A stretch of DNA of 64,000 nt from Dactylonectria macrodidyma (Eukaryota; Ascomycota; Sordariomycetes; Hypocreales; Nectriaceae), in NCBI GenBank assembly GCA_020744425.1, contig JAGMUV010000019.1:682001-746000 (forward strand), in the 5' to 3' direction. The notes beneath the pieces were generated by a model, which did no database searches, had not been told where the DNA came from, and worked only from the letters and a program-made list of their open reading frames with translations. Below are positions 55,916 to 64,000 of this stretch, one piece after another; positions within the stretch are counted from its first letter, which is position 1; the number at the start of each line of letters is the position of its first letter. Position numbers and translations under genes: made by a program.

Positions 55916-57855
55916 CTACTGGCATGAAGTAAAGTCCTCGAGGCCGGCATCTGGGACTACTACCTTTGGCAAACAAAACTCTACATCCTCTCCCTTCAAC
56001 TCATCGAACACAAGGGAATATTCCCGCTGCGTATTGTTAGCGGGGATTTCATGGATATACACAGAGCTTCAGCGCAACGGGGATTGTACCTTTGCAATTT
56101 GGAGGAACTCCTTGTAGATGCCATCTGACTTCATCTTCTGTCGGACAAGATCTGTGACACCACCTAGCAGAGCAACAACGGTAGTGACCTTGCTGTCCCA
56201 GGTCAACAGCGCCGAAACCAACTCACCATCCACCCTCGTGGATTCGGTGCTTCCGTAGGGGTCTTTGGGGGTCTATGTGAGCTTTTCTTCTTTTCAGATC
56301 GTTCGAGACGGTATCAACTTACTTTGCATCTTCTTTCCGACAATCATGTTGTGCCACCAAGCGAGACCCACAGACTTGTCAAACATGACAGTGGGGAAGA
56401 CGCTGTACGGAGTGATGACATCAAGTTCTTGCTCTGTCTGACTCGCGATAGATGGGATTCCGGCTGGGGAAATGTAGCCAATGATGGTGTCCGTCTCCGG
56501 GTCAGTCGAGTTGTTGACAGATGCGTACATGCCGGGAACCTTGGTGACGACTGAGTTGCAGGTGCGAGCTCGCTCTCCATTCTTAAAGAGACGGCTAGAT
56601 TCGAATCGCTTAGTTGATGTTTCTGTGTAATTCTGAGAAAAACTTACCGAATAATGTCGACATCGTAATAGGGCAGCTCAAGCTGGTTCCAGATTTCGTG
56701 GCTGGAGAACCAGAAGCCTTCGGGCGATTTACAGTTAGGAACAATAATTGCAGGCAGGTGAAGATTATTGGAAATTCACTCACCCTTTCGAACTGTAATC
56801 GGGCCAACACCACCCAAGTTGTACTCATCACTCTCCAACTTGGGACGCTTGTACTCCCATAGCTTCTTCTTGTCCTTCTTGGAGAGATCGCCAAAGAACT
56901 GCAAGAAGTATGTCAAGAGCTCGCCTTCGTAGGGATCATCGAGGTAGGTTGCCGTTTCGCACTTGTAACCCTGCTCCGGGTGGTGGATAGGCAAAGTCTG
57001 GTCAGTGATAGCCGTTACAGCACAGACTTTGCCATCACCAATGTAGAAAATGTCCGTTGCTGTAGATGCGACGTAGTCAAGCCATTCTTGCCAATCATTG
57101 GCAATCTTGGTAAACTTAGCCTTCTTCTGGCTTCTGAGTGCTTCGATGCAGCCATACACTGCCCAAATAAGCTCTCTTCAGAAGAATGTTAGCCTTGTCT
57201 TGCAATCCAGAGGGGCAGTTTCTTACCCATTGTCGAGTCCAGGGACCCTGTTGACCCAGTCGTCGGTTGGCCTGATGGCTTGCTCGTCAGTGAGCATCCA
57301 TGGAAGGAAACCTCCAAAACCAGGATAAGTCTCATTGAACTGAAGATAGGACTTCAGCTTGGTCTCCATGATGGAGGCCGCAAAAGAAGGAGCTGCCTTG
57401 AGATCGTTTGGGGTCAGGAATCGAGCCGCTTCTTTGTTACCAGAGATAGCCTGTGCATAGAGAATGACTTGAAGTGCCTAAAAACAGTCAGAAATAATTC
57501 ATCAAGGCTTGAGATATTTCTATCTTGTGGTACTTGCTTCCTTGCTTGCCGCGCTAAAGGGGTGCTTCGTGGTGCGCTTTCCCGTTACCCAGTCAATTTG
57601 TGTGCCATCATAGGACATACCATTCTTGGTATTGTAGGCTACGTCGTTCTGATGGAACTTGCCCTCCCAATACAAGAGATCCCAGATGAACTCGTCTGTT
57701 CGATCAAGCACATCCTGCTGGGACCATTCGAGACCGAAGCGGCACGACGGCTTGCTGCTCCCTCCATAGCCTGATCTCTCTTCATGGGCGGGCAGGGCGC
57801 TTGTAACTGATGCGCAAGCCAACGCTAGCAGCGAGCCAGTCTGGCTGAATTTCAT
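55916..57855 (-). CDS. Secreted GH162-like endo-beta-1,2-glucanase
   Basis: Seven exons were rebuilt: 57855-57538, 57477-57227, 57175-56784, 56717-56648, 56594-56323, 56262-56090 and 56026-55916, giving 528 residues in one frame. The first intron is GC-AG. A signal peptide (MKFSQTGSLLALACASVTSA) precedes the mature protein. YPGFGGFLPW (157-166), DNGELIWAVYG and LDDPYEGELL (about 268-277, with the likely acid Glu) match the alpha/alpha-barrel glycoamylase-like/GH144-GH162 layout; NPYGSTESTRVDGELVSALL lies in the C-terminal part where the family base is found. GH162 was founded by a fungal endo-beta-1,2-glucanase of similar length (established knowledge). The enzyme would cut beta-1,2-glucan to sophoro-oligosaccharides outside the cell. 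Family choice is by motif memory. Confidence 0.75.
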
Positions 57856-57938
57856 GATGGCAGTGGAATGATATCAGGACGAGAGGCTTGGTTGATCTTG
57901 GGGGTTGCATTGAGAGGTGGTGACACTGCTATTCGGCC

Positions 57939-57946
57939 CTTATATA
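57939..57946 (-). promoter_or_regulatory. TATA box of the GH162-like gene
   Basis: TATATAAG on the minus strand lies about 84 bases upstream of the ATG at 57855. Confidence 0.55.
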
Positions 57947-58180
57947 CATATTCCCTCGCAACCTTATTATACGAAAAATTACCTTTCGCGAAGCGTGATA
58001 TCACGGCAAGGATGACCACCCTGTCCAAGTTCCCGGGTCAACCTCAATTCAAGTTCTTCCCCAGGTCTCTTCCCCGCCTTGTGGTGAGGGCTAGCTCGTA
58101 TAGTCGAGGATCTACACGGGGAATAGGAGAAATAGGTGTCTAATTGCGGGGGACAAGATCAGCAGACTCGTTGGTCCCAG

Positions 58181-58197
58181 CGGAGTCATTTTAGCCG
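58181..58197. promoter_or_regulatory. Candidate Zn2Cys6 site CGG-N11-CCG
   Basis: CGG at 58181-58183 and CCG at 58195-58197 form an inverted repeat with an 11-base spacer, the geometry bound by Gal4-type dimers. It sits in the 457-base region shared by the divergent GH162-like gene and the adjacent Zn2Cys6 regulator, so self-regulation and co-regulation are both possible. Spacing preference of this regulator is unknown. Confidence 0.35.
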
Positions 58198-58312
58198 GGC
58201 TGGAGTATTTGACCGTGGCAAATCCCCGCCTTGGAACGAAGCAGCAATTACGCCTGTTGTCTTGTTTCTCCGGGCTCCTCAACCATGTGAGAGAAAAGCC
58301 TCTGCAGTTGCA

Positions 58313-60322
58313 ATGGCAATGGAACGCAGTCCCACAGCTGCCTCGCCCCGTCAGACCATTATCCCGCCTCACAGGCCGCCGACGAACAGGGCATGCGATC
58401 GCTGCCGTCGCCGAAAAGCTAGGGTAAGTAAGAAGTTGTGGCGTCGGGGAAAACTTGGTGAGACCAGCCTCAAGAACTGACAATGACGACAGTGTGACTT
58501 TGCAGAATCAGGCCAACGCTGCACCAACTGCCGCGAATCAGGGGAGCAATGTTCCTTTGACTTGCCCCTGGCCCGTCGAGGTCCCAAAGCGCGGAGGCGA
58601 AACACCGACTCGGCACCTGGACGAGGAGCCGTCGATTCTTCTGCGAGCGATGGTTCCGCTCTGTCATTTTCCCATGCCAACTCCACTGCGGAATTGTCCC
58701 TGGTGGATTCTTCTGCAGAGCTAACCCTGGTCGACTCTTCTGCCGCTGCAGCTCCAGCATCATCCTCGGCCCATTGGGATCCTTCTCGGACCCTGAATGT
58801 CGATCCTGCTCTGTCGCCGCAGACCATCCATAGCTCCGTGTCAGTGACCGAAGCCGCGATATCCCCCAGCCAGTCGGCCCTGCAACGTTGGCTCAACTTG
58901 TCCAGGGCGTTGGCATTTCTCTCAGCCGATCTGAACCAGCTCGTTACCCGGTGTTTTGACTTGTTCTTTGAGTACCTCTATCCACTTACTCCGCTGGTGC
59001 ACGAACCGAGCCTCCGGGACTCGTTGGCCTTTTTCGTCTCCCAAGCCGCTTCTGGCTTCTCTCCAGCTGCCATCCCAGCACACAGCAGCGGTCTCTTGGA
59101 AACATGGCCACATGCGACATTCACGCTCATCACGGCCGTTTGCGCCGAAGCTGCATTTCTACTGCCAAAGGACTTGTTCCCAGAAGGCCAATCCGTGGCT
59201 GACATCTTCCTCAAAGCCTCCCGCAGCTGCCTCAACCACTACCTAGAGGCAGACCTCGAAAATCCCAATGCCAACTCCATCGCCATCCGATACTTCCATT
59301 CCAACTGCCTGCATGCGGCTGGAAAGCCAAAGTACTCGTGGCACATTTTTGGAGAAGCGACTCGGCTCGCCCAGGTTATGCAGCTGCACGAAGAGACTTC
59401 TCTAGAAGGCTTATTCCCAATTGAAGCTGAACTTCGTCGGCGCGCTTTCTGGATTGTGTACATGGGCGACAAATCGGCTGCTATTCTGAATAGCCGACCC
59501 ATCACAATCCACCAATTTTCGTTCGAGTCAGGCATTACAACCGCGTACCCAACGGGCATTGAAGACGAATCGTCCATTGGTGTCTCACCCGGCCATGTTG
59601 CACCGTCACCAGAAACGACACGGAAAACATTCATCGCTGGGTTCAATGCAAACCTGCGGCTTTGGCAAACTGCCTCAAATCTTCTTCTCCAAATGAGGCT
59701 CCTTCAAGACCGAGGGCAGAATGAACTCTCCTTGCCAGGTCATCAACCACTCCCCACCGCCGAGGACAGAAGTCGTCTAGATGCCCTCTACATAGAATTT
59801 ATCACATGTCTCGACGACCTCCCTCCATATCTGCAATCATACACGTTTGCCGCCATTGCAGGAGCGGGGAAAGAAGCAACAAAACAGAACCAGTTCATCA
59901 TCCAATGCGCCAACCTTCAGGTCTCCATGCACTGCCTGCGGATGGTCATCACGCAAAAGTTCGAAGAGCGGTCATTTTTGTCAACCGGGGTCGAACAATC
60001 TGATCTGCGCAAGACGGAGATTGCCAGAGATATGCTCCGTGTAATACACGAGGCTCCGTTCTGGTCGTTGCAGGTGAACGGGGAACCATATGTAAGCAGT
60101 CATGGCATCTTATCACTGCGTGAATGCAGGCGGCTAACGTCTCATTAGGTCGAGAAAATTCGGCTCATTGGTGCTAGTCTTTTAGAAATTATCCACCGTA
60201 ACGGAACTTCGCCTATCGCTACTCGAGCCCGAAGCGACTTCACGGTCCTCTTGGATCTTCTTACGAGGTTGGACTCCAAAGCTTCGGATGCCTTGCGGAA
60301 TAACTCGACGTGGGTTGGCTAG
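58313..60322 (+). CDS. Zn2Cys6 regulator of the putative beta-glucan cluster
   Basis: Exons are 58313-58423, 58493-60091 and 60149-60322, giving 627 residues. The cluster is Cys28, Cys31, Cys38, Cys47, Cys50 and Cys57, with an eight-residue loop between Cys38 and Cys47; the first intron falls directly before Cys38. A basic linker (ARRGPKARRR) and a Ser/Ala-rich stretch follow. The central fungal-specific domain includes LYPLTPLVHEPSLRD, FGEATRLAQVMQLHEE and ELRRRAFWIVYMGDKSAAIL, a form seen in sugar-responsive activators. It is divergent to the GH162-like gene and followed by a sugar transporter, so a local regulator of glucan use is inferred. A second ATG lies two codons downstream. Confidence 0.88.
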
Positions 60323-60868
60323 ATCTAAGTCGCGATACCTCGTTACTCGTGCAAGTTGAACGATATAAGTGCCAAAGACAGACAAGCTGAAATTGGTGAT
60401 TTGATGTAAAAACCGACTCTTGAAGTACGATCTAATTATTGTATAAATAAATCACTCCGTGTTTAGGACTGCTAGCTCTTGAAGGCCTCAGGTGGCTTAA
60501 TCAATAGACTAAGAATCATTGCGTACTTTCAGCTCCCGTCCTATCTACAGAAACACTTGAGCACAGTGTTAGACCAAAAGTCTCCATTAACTCCCAGTAC
60601 TAAGACAATTAAATTAGCCAAACAATGTTGCGTAATTTACTACCTTTTTATATGCAAAGACGATTTAGCTCATTGGTTTATGGTGTAACAGAGTGTACGG
60701 AGTCTTTGATCCGAAACTGTTCAAGTAAAGGATGACACAAGTCAGGTACTATTGTTCTAGGGTACTATCTCGGTTGCGTGAAAGCATCGATTATATGGAT
60801 AGCTGAACTAGCCTCAATTTAAAACTGACCGTATCTCGGAAGCATGGAATTGAATGTGACAAGAAACT
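60323..60868. other. Convergent spacer between regulator and transporter
   Basis: AT-rich 3' flanks. The frame at 60479-60688 is unsupported. Confidence 0.5.
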
Positions 60869-62465
60869 TTAGACAGTCTTCTCCCTCGCAAATTCTTGCT
60901 CCTCCTTCACTAGCTCAATCTTCTTGGCCATCTCCTGCTTCTCCTCCTTTCCTTCAAATAGATATGCAAGCTCCTCCAGCGTGGGGCCAGAGGTTTCCAC
61001 GAAGAAGAAGTAGACGACCAGGAAGATGATGGCGACCCAGACACAGTAGTAGATGTAGAATTTCCACCCAATGTTCTCGAGGCCGATGGGGTTCACGTAT
61101 CCGCCGAAAATGGAAGACACCTGGATCGTGAGCAGAACAAAGGCCCATGTCTTGGCTCGCATCTGGTACGTGACAATCTCCAGAGGGTATGTGACGACCA
61201 GATTTGTCCAGCCAAAGGTGTAGAATGCCTGGAATAGGAAGATGCAAGCGAGAACGACTCTTCCGGCGGCAAGTGATCCCTTCTCCAGGTACTGCTGGGC
61301 TGCGATGGTCCACATGATGAATGTGACCAAAACGCCACCTGAACCAATGAGGAAGAAGGTGCGGCGCTTGAAACGGTCGACGAGGAGGGTCATTGTGATT
61401 GCGACAATGTACTGCCAGAGAGTCACCATGCCGTTAACCAAGGTAATATCTTTCTCCGCCTCAACACCAGTGTCCTTGAGAATTTGAGTAAGGTAGTTAG
61501 ACACAAGCAAGTTTCCAGAGCTCTGGCTGAAGAGGGCAGTAGCGAAGCAGAGCGATAGACGTTTGAGGTTGGGAATGGAGGAAAAGAAGTCCTTCCACGA
61601 CATGTTCTCCTCAACCTCCTTAGCGATGGCTTGCTGGATCTCCGCGCATTCGAAGTCGACCAGCTCAGAGTTAACGTCGCCCTCTCCGTGATACTTGACG
61701 AGGATCTCTCGCGCCTTGTCCAGTTTCCCCTTAGCGATAAGCCAACGCGGGGACTCGGGACAGAAGAATATCAGCGCCAGCTGGTATGCGGAAGGGATGA
61801 TTTGAATCAGGGTAGGCAGCCTCCACGACCACTGGCTTGGGATACGGAAGCACCCGTAGGTAGCCCACGCGCCAACGACATAGCCCAGGACGATGCTGGT
61901 GTTGTAGAATGTTGTGATCTGCACTCGCTCCTTGGGATGGGACAACTCGGTGACCAAGACCGGAGCACCCATCTGGATGAGCGAAGATCCGATGCCCAAA
62001 ACGATCTTGCCGCCAATGTACATGTTCAGCGACGTCGCGAAGAACTGCACGATAACGCCAGCCATGATGACGACGGACCCAAGGGCAGTTGGCCATCTGC
62101 GGCCGAGCACATCACCGATCCACCCTAGAAAGATAAAGGGGATAATGCCACCGATGGCATTGGACGCGCCGAAAAAGCCCAGCGTCGAACCGGTCGGGTG
62201 TCCGAATCTTTCTTGCCAAGTTTCCAAAACTTGCATGCCGTTGGTCATGGAGCTGTTGGTTTTATGGTTGTCAGTACAGAGATAGACGAATATGGCCAGG
62301 GATAGGTACGTACCCGTCAATGCCAAGAGCCATACTGGCAAAAAGGGACGACGTGAGTAAGAAGTAGAGCATGATTCCATTCTTCCTTTTCCAAAATGGA
62401 GGAATCGAATCGAGATCGATCGGAGACGAAATGCCTTCGACCGCGTGGGCAGCTTTCGGAGCCAT
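60869..62465 (-). CDS. MFS sugar porter of the putative beta-glucan cluster
   Basis: Exons are 62465-62314 and 62252-60869, giving 511 residues. GIMLYFLLTSSLFASMALGIDG in and before TM1 continues across the intron to SMTNGMQVLETW. DVLGRR after TM2, GGKIVLGIGSSL in TM4, FCPESPRWLIAKGKLDKA after TM6 and FFFVETSGPTLEELAYLFEG at the end are all present. The TM1 end DGSMTNGMQ replaces the usual GYDSS form and belongs to the lactose/maltose/cellodextrin-permease group, so a disaccharide such as sophorose is plausible. The gene is divergent to the GH1 beta-glucosidase with 635 bases between ATGs. Confidence 0.9.
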
Positions 62466-63100
62466 GGTTGAGGAGATGCAATGCAACAACTGATTCAATA
62501 AACTGGATAAGAACTCGTAAGGTTTTCCAGGGCACCAGAGCGATGGAGGCAAGGGTTAGGATGCTGGTGTTGAGAGGCGATTTTTTAAAAAGACATCTCC
62601 CTTCAATTATATATACAGCAACAGGTATCTTTGAAGACGGGTCGTAAGACAAGAGAAGACACAAAGATGCCCCAGCAAACCGGCTCAGACGACAGGAACT
62701 TCCCCGTGGGGGATTCCGCGTCCGGGGTCGGTTACGGCGAAACGGAGAAATGGGTTACCATTGCCAGGTTGTTCAAACTTGATTGAGGTTCTTTGACCTG
62801 ATGGGGAAATTTCATCGGGGAATTGGGATGCTCGGACGGGGAAATAGCAAGGATCGGCGATACTCGTCACCCACTTGGCGCGATGATAGACGAGCTTCTA
62901 TTCTTGAAGTTCTATCACAATCGACTCTCCTGAGAGGGGTAATGTCATAACTGGGTATAAAACATGCAAGGGCAAGGGAATGGAACCGGCCGACTGGAAC
63001 TCACTGACGAGCTGAACCACACTCCTCCCCTTCTCAAATCGGTCCGCCGGTTCTTCACACCCAATCCAAGTCTAGTTTCACACGCCCAGCCGCGAAGACA
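62466..63100. promoter_or_regulatory. Divergent promoter of transporter and GH1 genes
   Basis: Each side has a TATA element about 140 bases from its ATG: TATATATAA on the minus strand at 62607-62615 and TATAAAA on the plus strand at 62956-62962. Between them lie GTGGGG (62706-62711) and CCGGGG (62722-62727), both fitting the carbon-repressor CreA consensus SYGGRG, and three direct CGG triplets (62729-62731, 62735-62737, 62743-62745). The layout suggests joint control of the two genes and carbon catabolite repression; both are inferences. Confidence 0.5.
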
Positions 63101-64000
63101 ATGTCGCTACCCCGAGACTTTGAGTTGGGGTTCGCTACCGCGTCGTACCAGATCGAAGGCGCCGTTGCGGAAGACGGGCGAGGAAAGTCAATCTGGGATA
63201 CCTTTTGTCACTTGGAGCCCACGCGGTCTAAAGGCGCCAATGGTGATGTGGCCTGCGACCACTACCACCGCCTAGAGGAAGACTTGGATCTCTTGAAGAA
63301 ATACAAGGCTCAGACGTACCGTTTCTCTATCTCGTGGTCACGGGTTATTCCTCTAGGTGGTCGAGACGACCCGGTGAATGAAGCCGGGATTGAGTGGTAC
63401 AATCGGCTCATTGACGGGTTGATAGCCCGTGGAATCACTCCTTGGGTGACGCTTTACCATTGGGACTTGCCGCAAGAACTTCATGACCTTTATGGTGGAT
63501 GGTTAGACGTTGAGGAGTCACAAAAGGACTTTGAGAGATATGCTCGCGTCTGCTATGAGCGATTCGGTGACCGTGTCAGAGACTGGATCACACTCAACGA
63601 GCCCTGGATTGTATCCATATTCGTGAGTTTCCCACCTCGGACATGAACTCTTGAGTGTTAAAACTAACATGTTCTTAGGGCTACGCCACAGGAATCAATG
63701 CGCCTGGGCGAAGCAGCACCAACCCGCAATCAACAGAGGGCAACACGGCAACCGAGCCGTGGATCGTTGGCAAAGCCCTGATCATGAGCCATGCCCGGGC
63801 CGTGGCTGCTTACAACGAAGACTTCCGACCTTTTCAAAAGGGAAGGATTGGAATCTCTCTCAACGGCGACTTTTATGAACCGTTTGATAGCAGCGACCCT
63901 CGAGATAGCGAGGCGGCGGTGCGGAGGATGGAGTTCCACGTGGGTTGGTTCGCGAACCCCATATTGTAAGTTTCATTGCACTAGAGACTTTGTGTCCATG
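63101..64000 (+). CDS. GH1 beta-glucosidase, intracellular (5' part only)
   Basis: Exons in the window are 63101-63622 and 63679-63965, followed by a GTAAGT donor; the gene continues beyond the window. GH1 marks are FELGFATASYQIEGA, GKSIWDTF, YRFSISWSRVIP, YHWDLPQEL and ITLNEPW, whose Glu is the acid/base; the nucleophile exon is not in the window. There is no signal peptide, so the enzyme is expected in the cytosol, hydrolysing imported beta-linked disaccharides to glucose. This fits the partner transporter. Fungal GH1 enzymes usually have about 480 residues, so roughly half is seen. Confidence 0.93.

Noticed and set aside
61631..62128. Plus-strand frame of 165 codons
   Set aside because: Antisense shadow of the MFS porter.
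1..64000. CRISPR array, rRNA genes, intact transposon or LTR element, secondary-metabolite backbone gene
   Set aside because: None seen. No regularly spaced direct repeats, no transposase or reverse-transcriptase motifs, no PKS/NRPS/terpene synthase frame despite the presence of a P450 relic and an efflux pump.

Overview
The window is 64 kb of nuclear DNA from a filamentous ascomycete (Pezizomycotina). The evidence is short 45-135 nt GT-AG introns in most genes, Zn2Cys6 regulators, MFS sugar porters, fungal CAZymes, an intron-bearing tRNA-Tyr, and a repeat relic with the one-directional C-to-T/G-to-A mutations typical of RIP. Genus cannot be fixed from the sequence. There is no CRISPR array, no rRNA and no intact transposon. 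Gene models below were rebuilt by hand from splice sites and reading-frame phase.

Left part (1-19.1 kb): two weak ORFs, a five-exon hexose transporter (2846-4651), a P450 pseudogene with a frame-broken haem loop (6975-8691), a junction where two dead fragments meet (3' end of a Zn2Cys6 regulator, 9367-9826, and the 3' half of an L-arabinitol 4-dehydrogenase-like gene, 9843-10584), an intact short-chain dehydrogenase (10963-11949), an intact Zn2Cys6 regulator (13444-15720), a multi-spanning membrane protein (16917-18599) and tRNA-Tyr (19010-19096).

Middle part (20.1-34.3 kb): a compact carbohydrate-utilisation cluster. It holds a secreted alginate-lyase-fold protein, an MFS sugar porter, two divergent GH43 enzymes without signal peptides, a secreted GH51 alpha-L-arabinofuranosidase and a secreted GH28/GH49-like beta-helix hydrolase. 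Together they would fit stripping and importing arabinan or pectin side chains.

34.3-48 kb is gene-poor and accessory in character: a RIP-degenerated relic related to the C2H2 gene at 44.8 kb, a 2EXR/F-box-like acidic protein, a claudin/SUR7-like membrane protein, a long F-box protein with an N-terminal chymotrypsin-fold-like segment carrying Cys in the nucleophile position, and the C2H2 protein itself, whose 5' frame may be broken.

Right part (48.2-64 kb): a second MFS sugar porter, a GPI-anchored Cys-rich wall protein convergent with a DHA2 efflux pump, and then a tight set of four genes: a secreted GH162-like endo-beta-1,2-glucanase (55916-57855), a divergent Zn2Cys6 regulator (58313-60322), an MFS sugar porter (60869-62465) and a divergent GH1 beta-glucosidase without signal peptide that runs off the window end (63101 onward). 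I read this as a candidate extracellular-cleavage, uptake and intracellular-hydrolysis pathway for beta-1,2-glucan (sophoro-oligosaccharides). It is the best candidate here for an undescribed system.
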